Origin: Bryobacterales bacterium
GTDB taxonomy: Bacteria > Acidobacteriota > Terriglobia > Bryobacterales > UBA6623
Assembly (NCBI GenBank): GCA_022826925.1
Contig: JAJDTX010000009.1
Coordinates: 1 to 51,897, forward strand
DNA length: 51,897 nt
Reading direction: 5' to 3'
Part shown: positions 9,226 to 16,931 of the stretch, piece after piece
Layout: each line of letters starts with the position of its first letter
How positions within the stretch are numbered: position 1 is the first letter of the stretch
The notes under the pieces: generated by a model
The model's input: only the letters and a program-made list of their open reading frames with translations
Told to the model about the DNA's origin: nothing
The model's database searches: none
Translations under genes and position numbers: made by a program

Positions 9226-9924
9226 ATGAGCGAGCCCGCAATTCTAGCGAGCGGCGTGTCGAAGTACTTCGGCGACTTCCCGGCACTGCTCGACGTGAGC
9301 TTGGAAGTGGCGCCGGGCAGGGTGCTGGCCATGCTCGGGCGCAACGGAGCGGGCAAGACAACGCTGCTGCGCATGTTCGCGGGCCTGTCGCGACCCACGC
9401 AGGGCGATATCTCGTTTCCGGCATCTTCCGGCGGCCAAGACGACCGACGCGCCAGGATCGGCATCGTCGGGCACGGCACGTGGATCTACGACGATCTCAC
9501 CGCGGAGGAGAACCTGCGCTTCTTTTGCAAGCTGTACAAGGTCCCAGAGTCCGACCCCGTAGTCGCAGAATGGCTCGGCAGAGTGGGCCTCGAACGCTTC
9601 CGTCACTCGCGGGCGGGCGAGTATTCCCGCGGCATGCGCCAGCGGCTGACTATCGCGCGGGCGTTCCTGCACAAGCCGGAGGTGTTGCTGCTGGACGAAC
9701 CGTGGACCTCCTTGGACGACCGGGCAGTCGAGTTACTTTCCTCCCTCGTGGAAGAAGCCCGCGAGGCCAATTCCGCCGTAGTGATCTGCTCGCATCAATT
9801 GCGCGAGGCGATCGCGGTTGCCGACGACGTCGCGCTGCTGCATCGCGGCCGCCTAGCGTATCGCAGCCCGGTTTACGCAGACCTGAGAAACGCTCCCCAG
9901 TCCCTGTACGAGCGCTTGCCATGA
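9226..9924 (+). CDS. ccmA: Haem exporter ATP-binding protein CcmA
   Basis: ATPase of the CcmAB(C) complex, which powers release of holo-CcmE. The 232-residue ABC domain has Walker A GRNGAGKT (residues 38-45), the family segment GIVGHGTWIYDDLTAEENL, the signature YSRGMRQRL, Walker B LLLDEP and the switch region SHQLREA. Length and motifs are those of CcmA. The stop codon overlaps the ccmB start by four bases (ATGA), showing translational coupling of the ATPase with its permease. The start ATG at 9226 follows the upstream gene by 11 bases. Confidence 0.92.
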   Translation: MSEPAILASGVSKYFGDFPALLDVSLEVAPGRVLAMLGRNGAGKTTLLRMFAGLSRPTQGDISFPASSGGQDDRRARIGIVGHGTWIYDDLTAEENLRFFCKLYKVPESDPVVAEWLGRVGLERFRHSRAGEYSRGMRQRLTIARAFLHKPEVLLLDEPWTSLDDRAVELLSSLVEEAREANSAVVICSHQLREAIAVADDVALLHRGRLAYRSPVYADLRNAPQSLYERLP

Positions 9925-10607
9925 CCCGCACCCTGACAGATGCCTGGACGGTCGCGGCGAAGGACCTGCGCTGCGAGATGCGCGACCGGCAAGTACTCAA
10001 CGCGGCGATCTCCTTCGCGCTAGTCGTGCTGCTGATGTTCAGCTTCACGTTTGACCCGAACACAAACGTCGAGGTGCGCAGCCTGTCGGGCGGCCTGCTC
10101 TGGGTGGTCTATCTCTTTGCCGGCGTCCTGGTGCTCAACCGCAGCTTCGCCCGCGAGACGACCAACGATTCTCTCGAGGCGCTGGTGGCCGCCCCGCTGT
10201 CGGGCGAGTCACTGTTTCTCGGCAAGACGCTGGCGAGCTTCGTGTTGATCCTAGCGGTCGAATTGATCTCCCTGCCGGTGTTCGGAATCTTCTACGACAT
10301 CAGCTGGGTGCCGCGCTTCGGCCAGCTGCTGCCGGTGTTCGCGCTCGGCGGCTGGTCGTTCGCAGCGGTAGGAACCACGTTCGGAGCGGTTACCGCCAGG
10401 AATCGCATGCGCGAGCTGATGCTGCCGCTGCTGCTGTTCCCGGTCTGTCTTCCGGCGCTGGTGGCGTGCATGAGCTTGACGTGGGCCGTGTTCGATCCGA
10501 CGGCAGTTACAGAGACCGGGCCGTGGCTGCGGCTGCTGGTCGGTTTCGATGTGATCTATACCCTGCTGGGCATGCTGGTGATGGAACCAATCCTGACCTC
10601 GGGCTGA
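9921..10607 (+). CDS. ccmB: Haem exporter membrane protein CcmB
   Basis: Membrane subunit that pairs with CcmA. The 228-residue protein has six predicted membrane helices and CcmB-type features: an N-terminal cytoplasmic helix with AAKDLRCEMRDRQ, LNRSFARETTNDSLEALVAAPLSGESLFLGK cut here as LNRSFARETTNDSLEALV and PLSGESLFLGK, and the late RMRELMLPLLLFPVCLPAL segment. The start is the ATG at 9921, which overlaps the ccmA stop. No ccmC or ccmG follows; the next gene is an oxidoreductase. The partner CcmC, needed to load haem onto CcmE, must be encoded elsewhere or be missing. Confidence 0.92.
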   Translation: MTRTLTDAWTVAAKDLRCEMRDRQVLNAAISFALVVLLMFSFTFDPNTNVEVRSLSGGLLWVVYLFAGVLVLNRSFARETTNDSLEALVAAPLSGESLFLGKTLASFVLILAVELISLPVFGIFYDISWVPRFGQLLPVFALGGWSFAAVGTTFGAVTARNRMRELMLPLLLFPVCLPALVACMSLTWAVFDPTAVTETGPWLRLLVGFDVIYTLLGMLVMEPILTSG

Positions 10608-10655
10608 TAGGGCGCCAGCCCGCCGAACCGGCGCACGTTAGACGGGACGAACTCA

Positions 10656-11825
10656 ATGCAACGCAAACTCCTCTGGGGCATGGTTGGTGGCGGGCAGGAC
10701 AGCCAGATCGGCAGCGCTCATCGGATCGGCGCAGGCCTTGACGGCTTCTTCGAATTCGCGGCGGGAGCGCTGGACATCGTGCCAGAGAGGGGCCGCGAGT
10801 TCGCCATGCTTCACGGCATCTCCCCGGAGCGAGCCTACGGCGACTGGCGCGAAATGCTCGAGCGCGAGCGCGGCCTGCCGCCGGAAGAGCGGCTCGACCT
10901 CGTGACCGTCGCCACTCCGAACTCGACGCATTTCGAGATCGCGCAGGCGTTCATGCACGAGGGCTTCCACGTCTTGTGCGAGAAGCCGCTGACTACCACC
11001 GTCGAGGATGCGCAGAAGCTGGTGCAGACTGCCCAGGAGCGGGACCGAATCCTAGCAGTGAACTATGGATACACGGGCTATCCGATGGTGCGGCAGGCGC
11101 GCGCCATGGTTAAGGCCGGAGACCTCGGCGCAGTCCGAGTGGTGGTGGCCGAATTCGCGCATGGGTCGCATGCCGACGCGGCGGACGCCGACAATCCGCG
11201 CGTGCGGTGGCGCTACGATCCGGCCCAGGCGGGCGTCAGTTCGGTGCTCGCAGACACCGGCCTCCACGCCCTGCACATGGCTTGCTACGTGATCGGACGC
11301 AGAGTGGCAAAGATCGCGGCGGACTTTGCGTCGTGCGTGGGCGGCCGCGTACTCGAGGACGATGCCATGGCGACCCTGCGCTTCACGGGCGGCGAAGTGG
11401 GCCGCCTGTGGGCCAGCGCGGTCGCAGTCGGCCAGACCCACGGTCTCACCCTGAGAGTCTTCGGAGAGCGAGGCGGCTTGCGCTGGTCGCAGGAGCAGCC
11501 CAATCAGCTCGCCTGGACAGCCCTGGGGCAGCCAACGCAGATCTTGGAGCGCGGGGCGGGCGGCCTTGCGCCAGAAGCGGACCGGGCTTCGCGGATCACG
11601 GTCGGGCACGTCGAGGGCATGCTGCCGGCGTTCGCAAACATCTACGCGGACCTAGCCGCAGAGATCCGCCGCCGCGAGACCGCGGGAGACGCGCCGCCGG
11701 TAGCCGTCGCATTCCCCACTGGGGAAGATGGGCTGCACACGTTAGAAGTTGTGCATGCCGCAGCAGAGTCGGCGCGGAGCGGCGGCGCATGGATCGATTT
11801 TGGGGCGCAGCGCCCTGCGACGTGA
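10656..11825 (+). CDS. Gfo/Idh/MocA family NAD(P)-dependent oxidoreductase
   Basis: Cytoplasmic sugar- or polyol-type dehydrogenase of 389 residues. The N-terminal Rossmann fold has a glycine-rich turn WGMVGGGQDSQIG, the segment DLVTVATPNSTHFEIA, and the family motif CEKPLTT holding the catalytic-site lysine. The C-terminal alpha/beta domain contains the VLADTGLHALHM segment, with a histidine in the usual catalytic position (G-x-H). The long insertion SHADAADADNPRVRWRYDP fits the inositol or glucose-fructose branch, but the substrate cannot be named. It lies 48 bases after ccmB and could be read through from the ccm operon. GGACGA lies a few bases before the ATG. Confidence 0.88.
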   Translation: MQRKLLWGMVGGGQDSQIGSAHRIGAGLDGFFEFAAGALDIVPERGREFAMLHGISPERAYGDWREMLERERGLPPEERLDLVTVATPNSTHFEIAQAFMHEGFHVLCEKPLTTTVEDAQKLVQTAQERDRILAVNYGYTGYPMVRQARAMVKAGDLGAVRVVVAEFAHGSHADAADADNPRVRWRYDPAQAGVSSVLADTGLHALHMACYVIGRRVAKIAADFASCVGGRVLEDDAMATLRFTGGEVGRLWASAVAVGQTHGLTLRVFGERGGLRWSQEQPNQLAWTALGQPTQILERGAGGLAPEADRASRITVGHVEGMLPAFANIYADLAAEIRRRETAGDAPPVAVAFPTGEDGLHTLEVVHAAAESARSGGAWIDFGAQRPAT

Positions 11826-12008
11826 GGGGCACGAAACCACTGCGACCAAGAGCGTACAGAAACCGTTGCCGGGCACGTTTGACCGTATGCTTCGGTCTTC
11901 GAGCAGTCTGGAGACTGACGCCAGTTTCTATCACTGGTAACCACGTGAAGCTCGCTAGGTGGACTCGTTGATCGAGCGCTAGTCTAACTGCACGGAGGGG
12001 AGAATCCC

Positions 12009-12251
12009 CTGGAATCGATTGGAGCGTTCGAAGCCAAGACCCATCTGTCCAAATTGCTCGACCGAGTAGCTCGTGGCGAGAGCGTTACCATCACTCGGCA
12101 TGGTAAACCGGTTGCGCTGCTGGCCCCCGCCGAGACCGACCGGACACGGGCACGTGAAGCGGCCGCCCGAATCTCCGAGCGCCGGCGTCACATCAAGGGC
12201 GCGCCTTTGCCGGAACTCTTGGAATTAGTTCACGAAGGCCATCGTTACTGA
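12009..12251 (+). CDS. Phd/YefM-family antitoxin, orphaned, probable CTG start
   Basis: Eighty-residue antitoxin of the Phd/YefM type that pairs with VapC/PIN toxins. The N-terminal DNA-binding part reads SIGAFEAKTHLSKLLDRVARGE, cut here as SIGAFEAKTHLSKLL and DRVARGE, followed by VTITRHGKPVALLAP, both diagnostic for the family. The C-terminal helix (RISERRRHIKG onward) would wrap the toxin. The nearest ordinary start at 12054 would remove the conserved FEAKTHL helix. Upstream, GGAGGGGAG (11994-12002) sits about six bases before a CTG at 12009, which gives the length and N-terminus usual in the family. I therefore propose the non-standard CTG start. The downstream toxin is truncated. Confidence 0.75.
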   Translation: MESIGAFEAKTHLSKLLDRVARGESVTITRHGKPVALLAPAETDRTRAREAAARISERRRHIKGAPLPELLELVHEGHRY

Positions 12252-12278
12252 TGCCGATGGTCATCGACAGCTCGGTGT
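12251..12278 (+). pseudogene. 5' remnant of a VapC-type PIN toxin
   Basis: An ATG overlaps the antitoxin stop by one base (TGATG), the usual toxin-antitoxin spacing. The codons read MPMVIDSSV, which is the first beta strand of a PIN-domain toxin including its first conserved aspartate. Homology ends at once: the next bases are the stop codon and C-terminus of the convergent acetoacetyl-CoA synthetase gene. I infer a deletion that removed the rest of the toxin. The match is short, so this rests mainly on position. Confidence 0.5.
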
Positions 12279-14225
12279 CTACTCGCCCGCGAACAGTTCG
12301 TCGCGCACGCTCTGATACGCGGCCAGCACCTCCGGATTTGCCAGCGCGCCCGCGTTCAACACCGGTCGGCCGGCCAGTGTGTTCTTGACCGCGAGTTCTG
12401 CGACCTTCCCGCTCCGCGTCCGCGGTATGTCACCTACCTGCAGCACCTCGGCAGGTACATGCCTCGGGGAAGCCCGCCTGCGAATCGTCTGCTTGATGTT
12501 CGCCACGAGGTCATCGTCCAGTACACCGTCACTGGTCAGCATCACCAGCAATACGATCTGCTCATCGCCGCCGCGCTCGAATCCGACGGCCACCGCTTCG
12601 GCAATCTCGGGCATCGCCTCGACTGCGTTGTAGATCTCTGCAGTACCGATGCGCACGCCGCCGGGATTCAGGACGGCATCGGAGCGTCCCCAGATCCGAA
12701 ACCCCCCGCTCGGGCGACGCTCGCAGAGATCCCCGTGGTGCCACGCGCCCGGGAAGCGCTCGAAGTAAGCCTCGCGGTACTTGCGGCCACTGCTGTCGTT
12801 CCAGAATCCTAGTGGCATAGCGGGAAAGGGTTGCGTACACACTAGCTCCCCGGTTGCACCCACTGGTAGAGGCGCGCCGTCGTCTCCGAAGACATCTACG
12901 GACATGCCGAGTCCGGGCGCCTGCAACTCGCCTGAATAGACGGGCCCGGTCGGATTCCCGAGCGCAAAGCAGGACACGATGTCGGTGCCCCCTGAGATCG
13001 ATGACAGATGCACGTCCTGCTTGACCTTCCCGTACACAAACTCGAAACTGCCCGGGCTGAGCGGGGAACCGGTAGACAGGATTGTCCGAAGCGAAGCCAA
13101 GGAGTGGCTAGAAGTCGGTTCTAGCCCGGCCTTCTCGATGGCTGAGATGTACTTTGCCCCGACTCCGAAGACCGAGATGCCCTCCCGGTCGACCAAGTCG
13201 AACAGGACTTCGGGACGCGGGTGAAACGGGGATCCGTCATACAGGACAATCGTGGCCCCGAGCGCCAGGCTGCTGACCAGCCAGTTCCACATCATCCAAC
13301 CGCAGCTAGTGAAGAAGAATATGCAGTCTTGGCGATGCAGATCGGCATGCAGCGCAAGTTCCTTCAGGTGTTGCAGCAACGTGCCCCCGGCGCTGTGGAC
13401 GATGCACTTCGGCGGCCCGGTAGTACCCGACGTATACAAGATGTAGGCCGGGTGGCCGAACGGCAAGGGCTTGAAGCTTGGCGCCTGCTCGGCACCCAAG
13501 TACTCGGCGTATAGCCGCGCGGATCTCAATTCGCGCAGATCGGGCCCGGCCGCCGAAGGGATCACCACGACTCGCTCGATCGAATCGATGCTGCGGCAGA
13601 TCGCTGCCAGCCGTTCGGAGCAGTCGTACCGCTTGCCCGCATACGTGTACCCGGCTGAAGCGAACAGGATCCGAGGACGGATCTGGCCAAGTCGGTCGAT
13701 CGCCCCTTCGGCGCCGAAGTCTGGGGAGCAAGAGGACCACACCGCGCCGAGGCTGGTTGCGGCAAGCATGGCTGTCACGGCCTCCGGCACGTTGGCCACG
13801 AAGCCAGCGACCCGGTCTCCCGGTTGGATGCCCTCGCGCTCCAAAGCGCCAGCCAGCGCCCCGACTTCGAGGCGCAGTTGACGATAGGTCAGGGATCGGC
13901 CCGGCCCCTCTTCGTTCCAAGCCACCAAGGCCCGCCGATCATCCCCGAAACGCAGCAGGTTCTCGGCAAAGTTCAACTCAGATCCGGGGAACCATTGCGC
14001 ACCGGGCATGCGGTCGAACGAGTCCACGACTCGTTCAGGATCGCGATGCGCGACGATCTCGCCAAAGTCCCAGAGTGCAGACCAAAACTCTTTAGGTCGC
14101 TGCACTGACCAGCGATGCAGGCTCGCATAATCAGGCTTGCCGACCTCGTCCATGAAGCGTTTCATCCGACTGGCGCGAATGCGCTCCGGAGAAGGCGTCC
14201 AGATCGGCCCGTCCATAGCGGTCAA
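12279..14225 (-). CDS. Acetoacetate--CoA ligase (acetoacetyl-CoA synthetase)
   Basis: Cytoplasmic AMP-forming ligase that activates acetoacetate to acetoacetyl-CoA for ketone-body or polyhydroxybutyrate use. The 648-residue length and start (IWTPSPERIRASRMKRFM) fit the acetoacetate branch of the acyl-CoA synthetase superfamily, as do GAQWFPGSELNFAENLL and SSCSPDFG. The P-loop motif YTSGTTGPPK lies near residue 265, the SGGTDIVSCF adenylate site near 400, and the acetylatable lysine in RTRSGKVAE near the C-terminus. It is on the minus strand, 27 bases downstream of the small membrane gene, and may be co-transcribed with yggX. Its stop codon forms the junction with the broken toxin gene. Confidence 0.93.
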   Translation of the reverse strand: MTAMDGPIWTPSPERIRASRMKRFMDEVGKPDYASLHRWSVQRPKEFWSALWDFGEIVAHRDPERVVDSFDRMPGAQWFPGSELNFAENLLRFGDDRRALVAWNEEGPGRSLTYRQLRLEVGALAGALEREGIQPGDRVAGFVANVPEAVTAMLAATSLGAVWSSCSPDFGAEGAIDRLGQIRPRILFASAGYTYAGKRYDCSERLAAICRSIDSIERVVVIPSAAGPDLRELRSARLYAEYLGAEQAPSFKPLPFGHPAYILYTSGTTGPPKCIVHSAGGTLLQHLKELALHADLHRQDCIFFFTSCGWMMWNWLVSSLALGATIVLYDGSPFHPRPEVLFDLVDREGISVFGVGAKYISAIEKAGLEPTSSHSLASLRTILSTGSPLSPGSFEFVYGKVKQDVHLSSISGGTDIVSCFALGNPTGPVYSGELQAPGLGMSVDVFGDDGAPLPVGATGELVCTQPFPAMPLGFWNDSSGRKYREAYFERFPGAWHHGDLCERRPSGGFRIWGRSDAVLNPGGVRIGTAEIYNAVEAMPEIAEAVAVGFERGGDEQIVLLVMLTSDGVLDDDLVANIKQTIRRRASPRHVPAEVLQVGDIPRTRSGKVAELAVKNTLAGRPVLNAGALANPEVLAAYQSVRDELFAGE

Positions 14226-14252
14226 GCGATACCGGAGCCGCGGGGCTTCAGA

Positions 14253-14792
14253 TCAGCCAGGGGCGACGCGCTGGGTGGCCTGACGGCAGGCGATGACCGT
14301 GGCGACCAATCCCATGGCGAATTTCAGCATGTCCACGCTGGTATAGGCGTGGTGCAGCGTCCAGAACATGCTCTCGACCTGCGGCTGCGATCCTTCGGCC
14401 GCAAAGTCCATCAACCGGCCGAGACGCACTGTTTCGGGAACGACATACACAGCTAGCCCGACCGTGATCAGCAGCATTGCGCCAACCAGCACTACTACGG
14501 CGCGCCGGCAACGGCAGGTCCAAGCGAGCGCAAAGGCCAGTGCAGCCAGCCCGACCTGAACCCAGCCCCAGCCGCTGAAGAACAGGCGATTGGCCTCGGA
14601 GGCCTGATAGCGGGCCAATGTGCGCAGGCTGCCTGGAGCAAGGCCTGCAGTAGCAGCCTCCAGGCCCTCGCGCGTAGAATTTTCGACTGTCTCGGCGACG
14701 GCAAAATTCTGGATGGCGGTCTGCCACATGAAGACCGTGCCACAACTCCAAGCCCCGAGCAGGAAGAACAGTAGCAGGACTGGGCGACTCAT
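14253..14792 (-). CDS. Four-helix membrane protein, possibly DUF4149-like
   Basis: A 179-residue integral membrane protein with about four helices: residues 4-20, 72-90, 97-116 and 152-170. A long periplasmic loop lies between the first two. The LHHAYTS segment before the last helix and the overall plan recall DUF4149/TMEM205-like proteins, but the match is loose and I do not assign a function. Its start overlaps the yggX stop by four bases (ATGA), so the pair is translationally coupled. The coupling suggests an iron- or redox-related envelope role, which is inference only. Confidence 0.7.
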   Translation of the reverse strand: MSRPVLLLFFLLGAWSCGTVFMWQTAIQNFAVAETVENSTREGLEAATAGLAPGSLRTLARYQASEANRLFFSGWGWVQVGLAALAFALAWTCRCRRAVVVLVGAMLLITVGLAVYVVPETVRLGRLMDFAAEGSQPQVESMFWTLHHAYTSVDMLKFAMGLVATVIACRQATQRVAPG

Positions 14793-15064
14793 GATCCCGG
14801 CGCCACGTATTCAGGCGGAGGGGCGGCGCCTTCACCAAAGAAATAGGCTTCCATCTGCTTGACGATCATCTCCTGAGCTTGGAGGGTGGCAGGATTCAGG
14901 CGGTACTCGTTGATGATCATCTTCAAGTGTTCGGCCCATTGCGCCCAAGCGATCTTGGACACGTTGTCGTAGATCTTCTGGCCGAGCTCCGAATCAAACG
15001 GCACCTCGTCCAATCCGGGCAGTTCCCTGCCCAGCTTCACGCAGTTGACCATCCTCTCCGCCAT
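14789..15064 (-). CDS. yggX: Fe(2+)-trafficking protein YggX
   Basis: Small cytoplasmic protein that protects iron-sulfur clusters and takes part in iron trafficking under oxidative stress. All 91 residues align with the family pattern: VNCVKLGRELPGLDEVPF with the conserved cysteine near the N-terminus, then IYDNVSKIAWAQWAEHLKMIINEYRLNP, cut here as IYDNVSKIAWAQWAEHL and KMIINEYRLNP, and MEAYFFGEG at the end. It is divergent from the DtxR-FeoB operon with 155 bases between the start codons. A shared iron-responsive regulatory region is therefore plausible, although the recognised operator lies next to the dtxR start. Confidence 0.93.
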   Translation of the reverse strand: MAERMVNCVKLGRELPGLDEVPFDSELGQKIYDNVSKIAWAQWAEHLKMIINEYRLNPATLQAQEMIVKQMEAYFFGEGAAPPPEYVAPGS

Positions 15065-15170
15065 GGTTCCAGACTAGTACATGTTGCATTCCCGTCCAGA
15101 CCGGGGGTGCCGGATCGCCGCCATGAACCGGCAGCCGCAAGCCTCCGGACACCGCTCGCTCGCCATGCGC

Positions 15171-15218
15171 TTGACATGGATTTAAGCTGTCTATAACCTA
15201 AATTTAGGCACGCCTAAA
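15171..15218 (+). promoter_or_regulatory. Promoter and palindromic DtxR-type operator of the iron operon
   Basis: TTGACA at 15171-15176 and TATAAC at 15192-15197 form a promoter with a short spacer of 15 bases. Immediately downstream is a perfect inverted repeat TTTAGGC-AC-GCCTAAA (15203-15218), preceded by CCTAAA. Its half-sites resemble the TTAGG/CCTAA arms of DtxR/IdeR/MntR-family operators. The palindrome covers the expected transcription start and ends one base before the regulator's ATG, so metal-loaded repressor would block its own operon. The leader would be only about 15 bases and has no clear ribosome site. Confidence 0.72.
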
Positions 15219-15219
15219 A

Positions 15220-15900
15220 ATGGGCAGCGAGGCGATCGACAATTGCCTGAAGGCGATCTATCAGCTGGCCGGCGACGACGAGCGGGCCACAACCGCCGGA
15301 TTGGCCGAGCAACTCGCGATCTCGCCCGCCTCGGTCACGGGCATGCTCAAGAAGCTGTCCGAGTCCGATCCGCCCTGGATCGAGTACCAGAAACACCACG
15401 GCGCCCGCCTGACTGACCGCGGCCGGGCGCGGGCATTGGAGATAATTCGGCACCACCGCCTCATCGAATTGTTCTTGCACCGGGTCTTGGACTACAGCTG
15501 GGACGAGGTCCACGTGGAGGCCGAGAAACTCGAGCACGCGATCTCGGAGACATTCGAGGACCGCATCGCACACGTGCTGGGTGATCCCGAGTTCGACCCT
15601 CACGGGCACCCGATCCCGCGCCGGGACGGCACCCTGCCCGACCGGGCGGATTCCGACCTGATCGACATGGAACCCGGCACAGACGCGGAGGTGTCGCGGG
15701 TCTCCGACCACGACCCGACCATGCTCCAGCATCTGTCAAGCATCGGCGTCCGACCCGGGGTCCGGATCCACTTGTTGGAGCGCAGGCCATTCGACGGGCC
15801 CTTGATGCTACGCGTCGGGGACGACCGAGCCGTGCATGCATTCGGGGCTCGTCTGGCAGGCTCGATCCGGATTCGTGACATTCGGAGCACAGCGGCATGA
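15220..15900 (+). CDS. DtxR-family metal-dependent transcriptional repressor with FeoA/SH3-like domain
   Basis: Iron- or manganese-sensing repressor of 226 residues. An N-terminal winged helix (about 5-65, including LAEQLAISPASVTGMLKKL) is followed by the metal-binding and dimerisation domain with histidine-rich helix RHHRLIELFLHRVL and the ligand segment DPEFDPHGHPIP. Residues 150-225 form a C-terminal FeoA/SH3-like domain. Gene order and the palindrome at its start suggest autoregulation and control of the FeoB operon by ferrous iron. Whether iron or manganese is the effector cannot be settled from the sequence. The stop overlaps the next start by four bases (ATGA). Confidence 0.9.
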   Translation: MGSEAIDNCLKAIYQLAGDDERATTAGLAEQLAISPASVTGMLKKLSESDPPWIEYQKHHGARLTDRGRARALEIIRHHRLIELFLHRVLDYSWDEVHVEAEKLEHAISETFEDRIAHVLGDPEFDPHGHPIPRRDGTLPDRADSDLIDMEPGTDAEVSRVSDHDPTMLQHLSSIGVRPGVRIHLLERRPFDGPLMLRVGDDRAVHAFGARLAGSIRIRDIRSTAA

Positions 15901-16931
15901 GCGCACTCGGCATCTGCGTGGCAGCGGCGCTGCTTATTGCGATCCTGGCAGCTCCGAAGTTCGGCCTCCTCGCTAGGTGGCAACGGCACCGCGCGTACCG
16001 CGCGAAATCGCGCTCCGAGGACGCGTTGAAACACATCTTGGCCTGGCAGCACCGCTCCAAGCTGGCCACTCTTGAATCGCTCGCGGGCACCATGGGGCTC
16101 CGGCCAGCCGCAGTGCTGAGGGTGGTAGCAGGCTTGCAGACAGCGGGCTGGGTCGAGAGCGGCGCAGGCGGGATCGCCCTCACCGCAAGCGGCGAGCGGC
16201 GAGCCCTGCAGGTGGTGCGCGCGCACCGCTTGTGGGAGCGGCATCTGTCCGACGACGCCAACATGCCGATGGGGAAATTGCACCAAGCCGCCGAAAGGGC
16301 GGAGCACAGCCTGAGCCGCGAACAAGTTGCCCGGCTGGACGCCCACCTCGGGCACCCCCAGCACGATCCGCACGGAGATCCGATCCCGCGCCCCGACGGC
16401 ACGATCAGCGCGCTCGAAGCGGTCAGCCTGAACGAATGGCCGGTCGGCCGGCCCGCGCTGATCGCCCACTTGGAAGACGAGCCTCAGGCAGTATTCCGGC
16501 AGATCCTGCTGGCAAACCTGCGGCCCATGCAGGTCGTGAACGTGGCCGAATCCGGGCCAAACCATTTAGTAATCGAAACGGATGGCGGCCGACACCGCAT
16601 AGAGCGCTCGGTAGCAGCCAACATACACGTACGCGAGGTCCGGCCCCAAGACGCGCTCCCTGCGGATCGGACGCGCCTGTCGGACCTGGCCCAAGGCGCG
16701 TCGGGAGAGGTGGCAGCCTTGAGCCCGGACTGCCAGGGGCTCTCGCGCCGCCGCCTGCTCGATCTCGGGCTCACGCCGGGCACGCGCGTGGAGGTGGCGC
16801 TGGACAATACGTTCGGCGACCCGCGGGCGTTTCGCGTTCGCGGCACGACCGTCGCCTTGCGCCGACAACAGGCGGAGCAGGTCTTGATTCGGCCGGTCCG
16901 GTCACCCGACGGCGCGGAGGCCGCTCCATGA
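15897..16931 (+). CDS. Membrane-anchored DtxR-like protein with two FeoA domains
   Basis: A 344-residue fusion. Residues 4-22 form a membrane helix followed by a basic stretch. Residues about 40-105 are a DtxR-type winged helix, and 105-165 the dimerisation/metal region with HPQHDPHGDPIP, the same ligand segment as in the upstream repressor. Two FeoA-like SH3 domains follow (about 180-250 and 262-335); the second has the classic RRRLLDLGLTPGTRVEV and TTVALRRQQAEQ pattern. No separate feoA is present, so the second domain probably serves as FeoA for the split FeoB encoded next. The membrane anchor on a DNA-binding fold suggests iron sensing at the transporter rather than ordinary repression, which is inference. 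Start and stop both overlap the neighbours by four bases. Confidence 0.82.
   Translation: MSALGICVAAALLIAILAAPKFGLLARWQRHRAYRAKSRSEDALKHILAWQHRSKLATLESLAGTMGLRPAAVLRVVAGLQTAGWVESGAGGIALTASGERRALQVVRAHRLWERHLSDDANMPMGKLHQAAERAEHSLSREQVARLDAHLGHPQHDPHGDPIPRPDGTISALEAVSLNEWPVGRPALIAHLEDEPQAVFRQILLANLRPMQVVNVAESGPNHLVIETDGGRHRIERSVAANIHVREVRPQDALPADRTRLSDLAQGASGEVAALSPDCQGLSRRRLLDLGLTPGTRVEVALDNTFGDPRAFRVRGTTVALRRQQAEQVLIRPVRSPDGAEAAP

Noticed and set aside
16232..16927. N-terminal extension of the FeoB GTPase frame
   Set aside because: It overlaps the DtxR-FeoA gene entirely and lacks homology; the ATG at 16928 in an overlap with the previous stop is the natural start.
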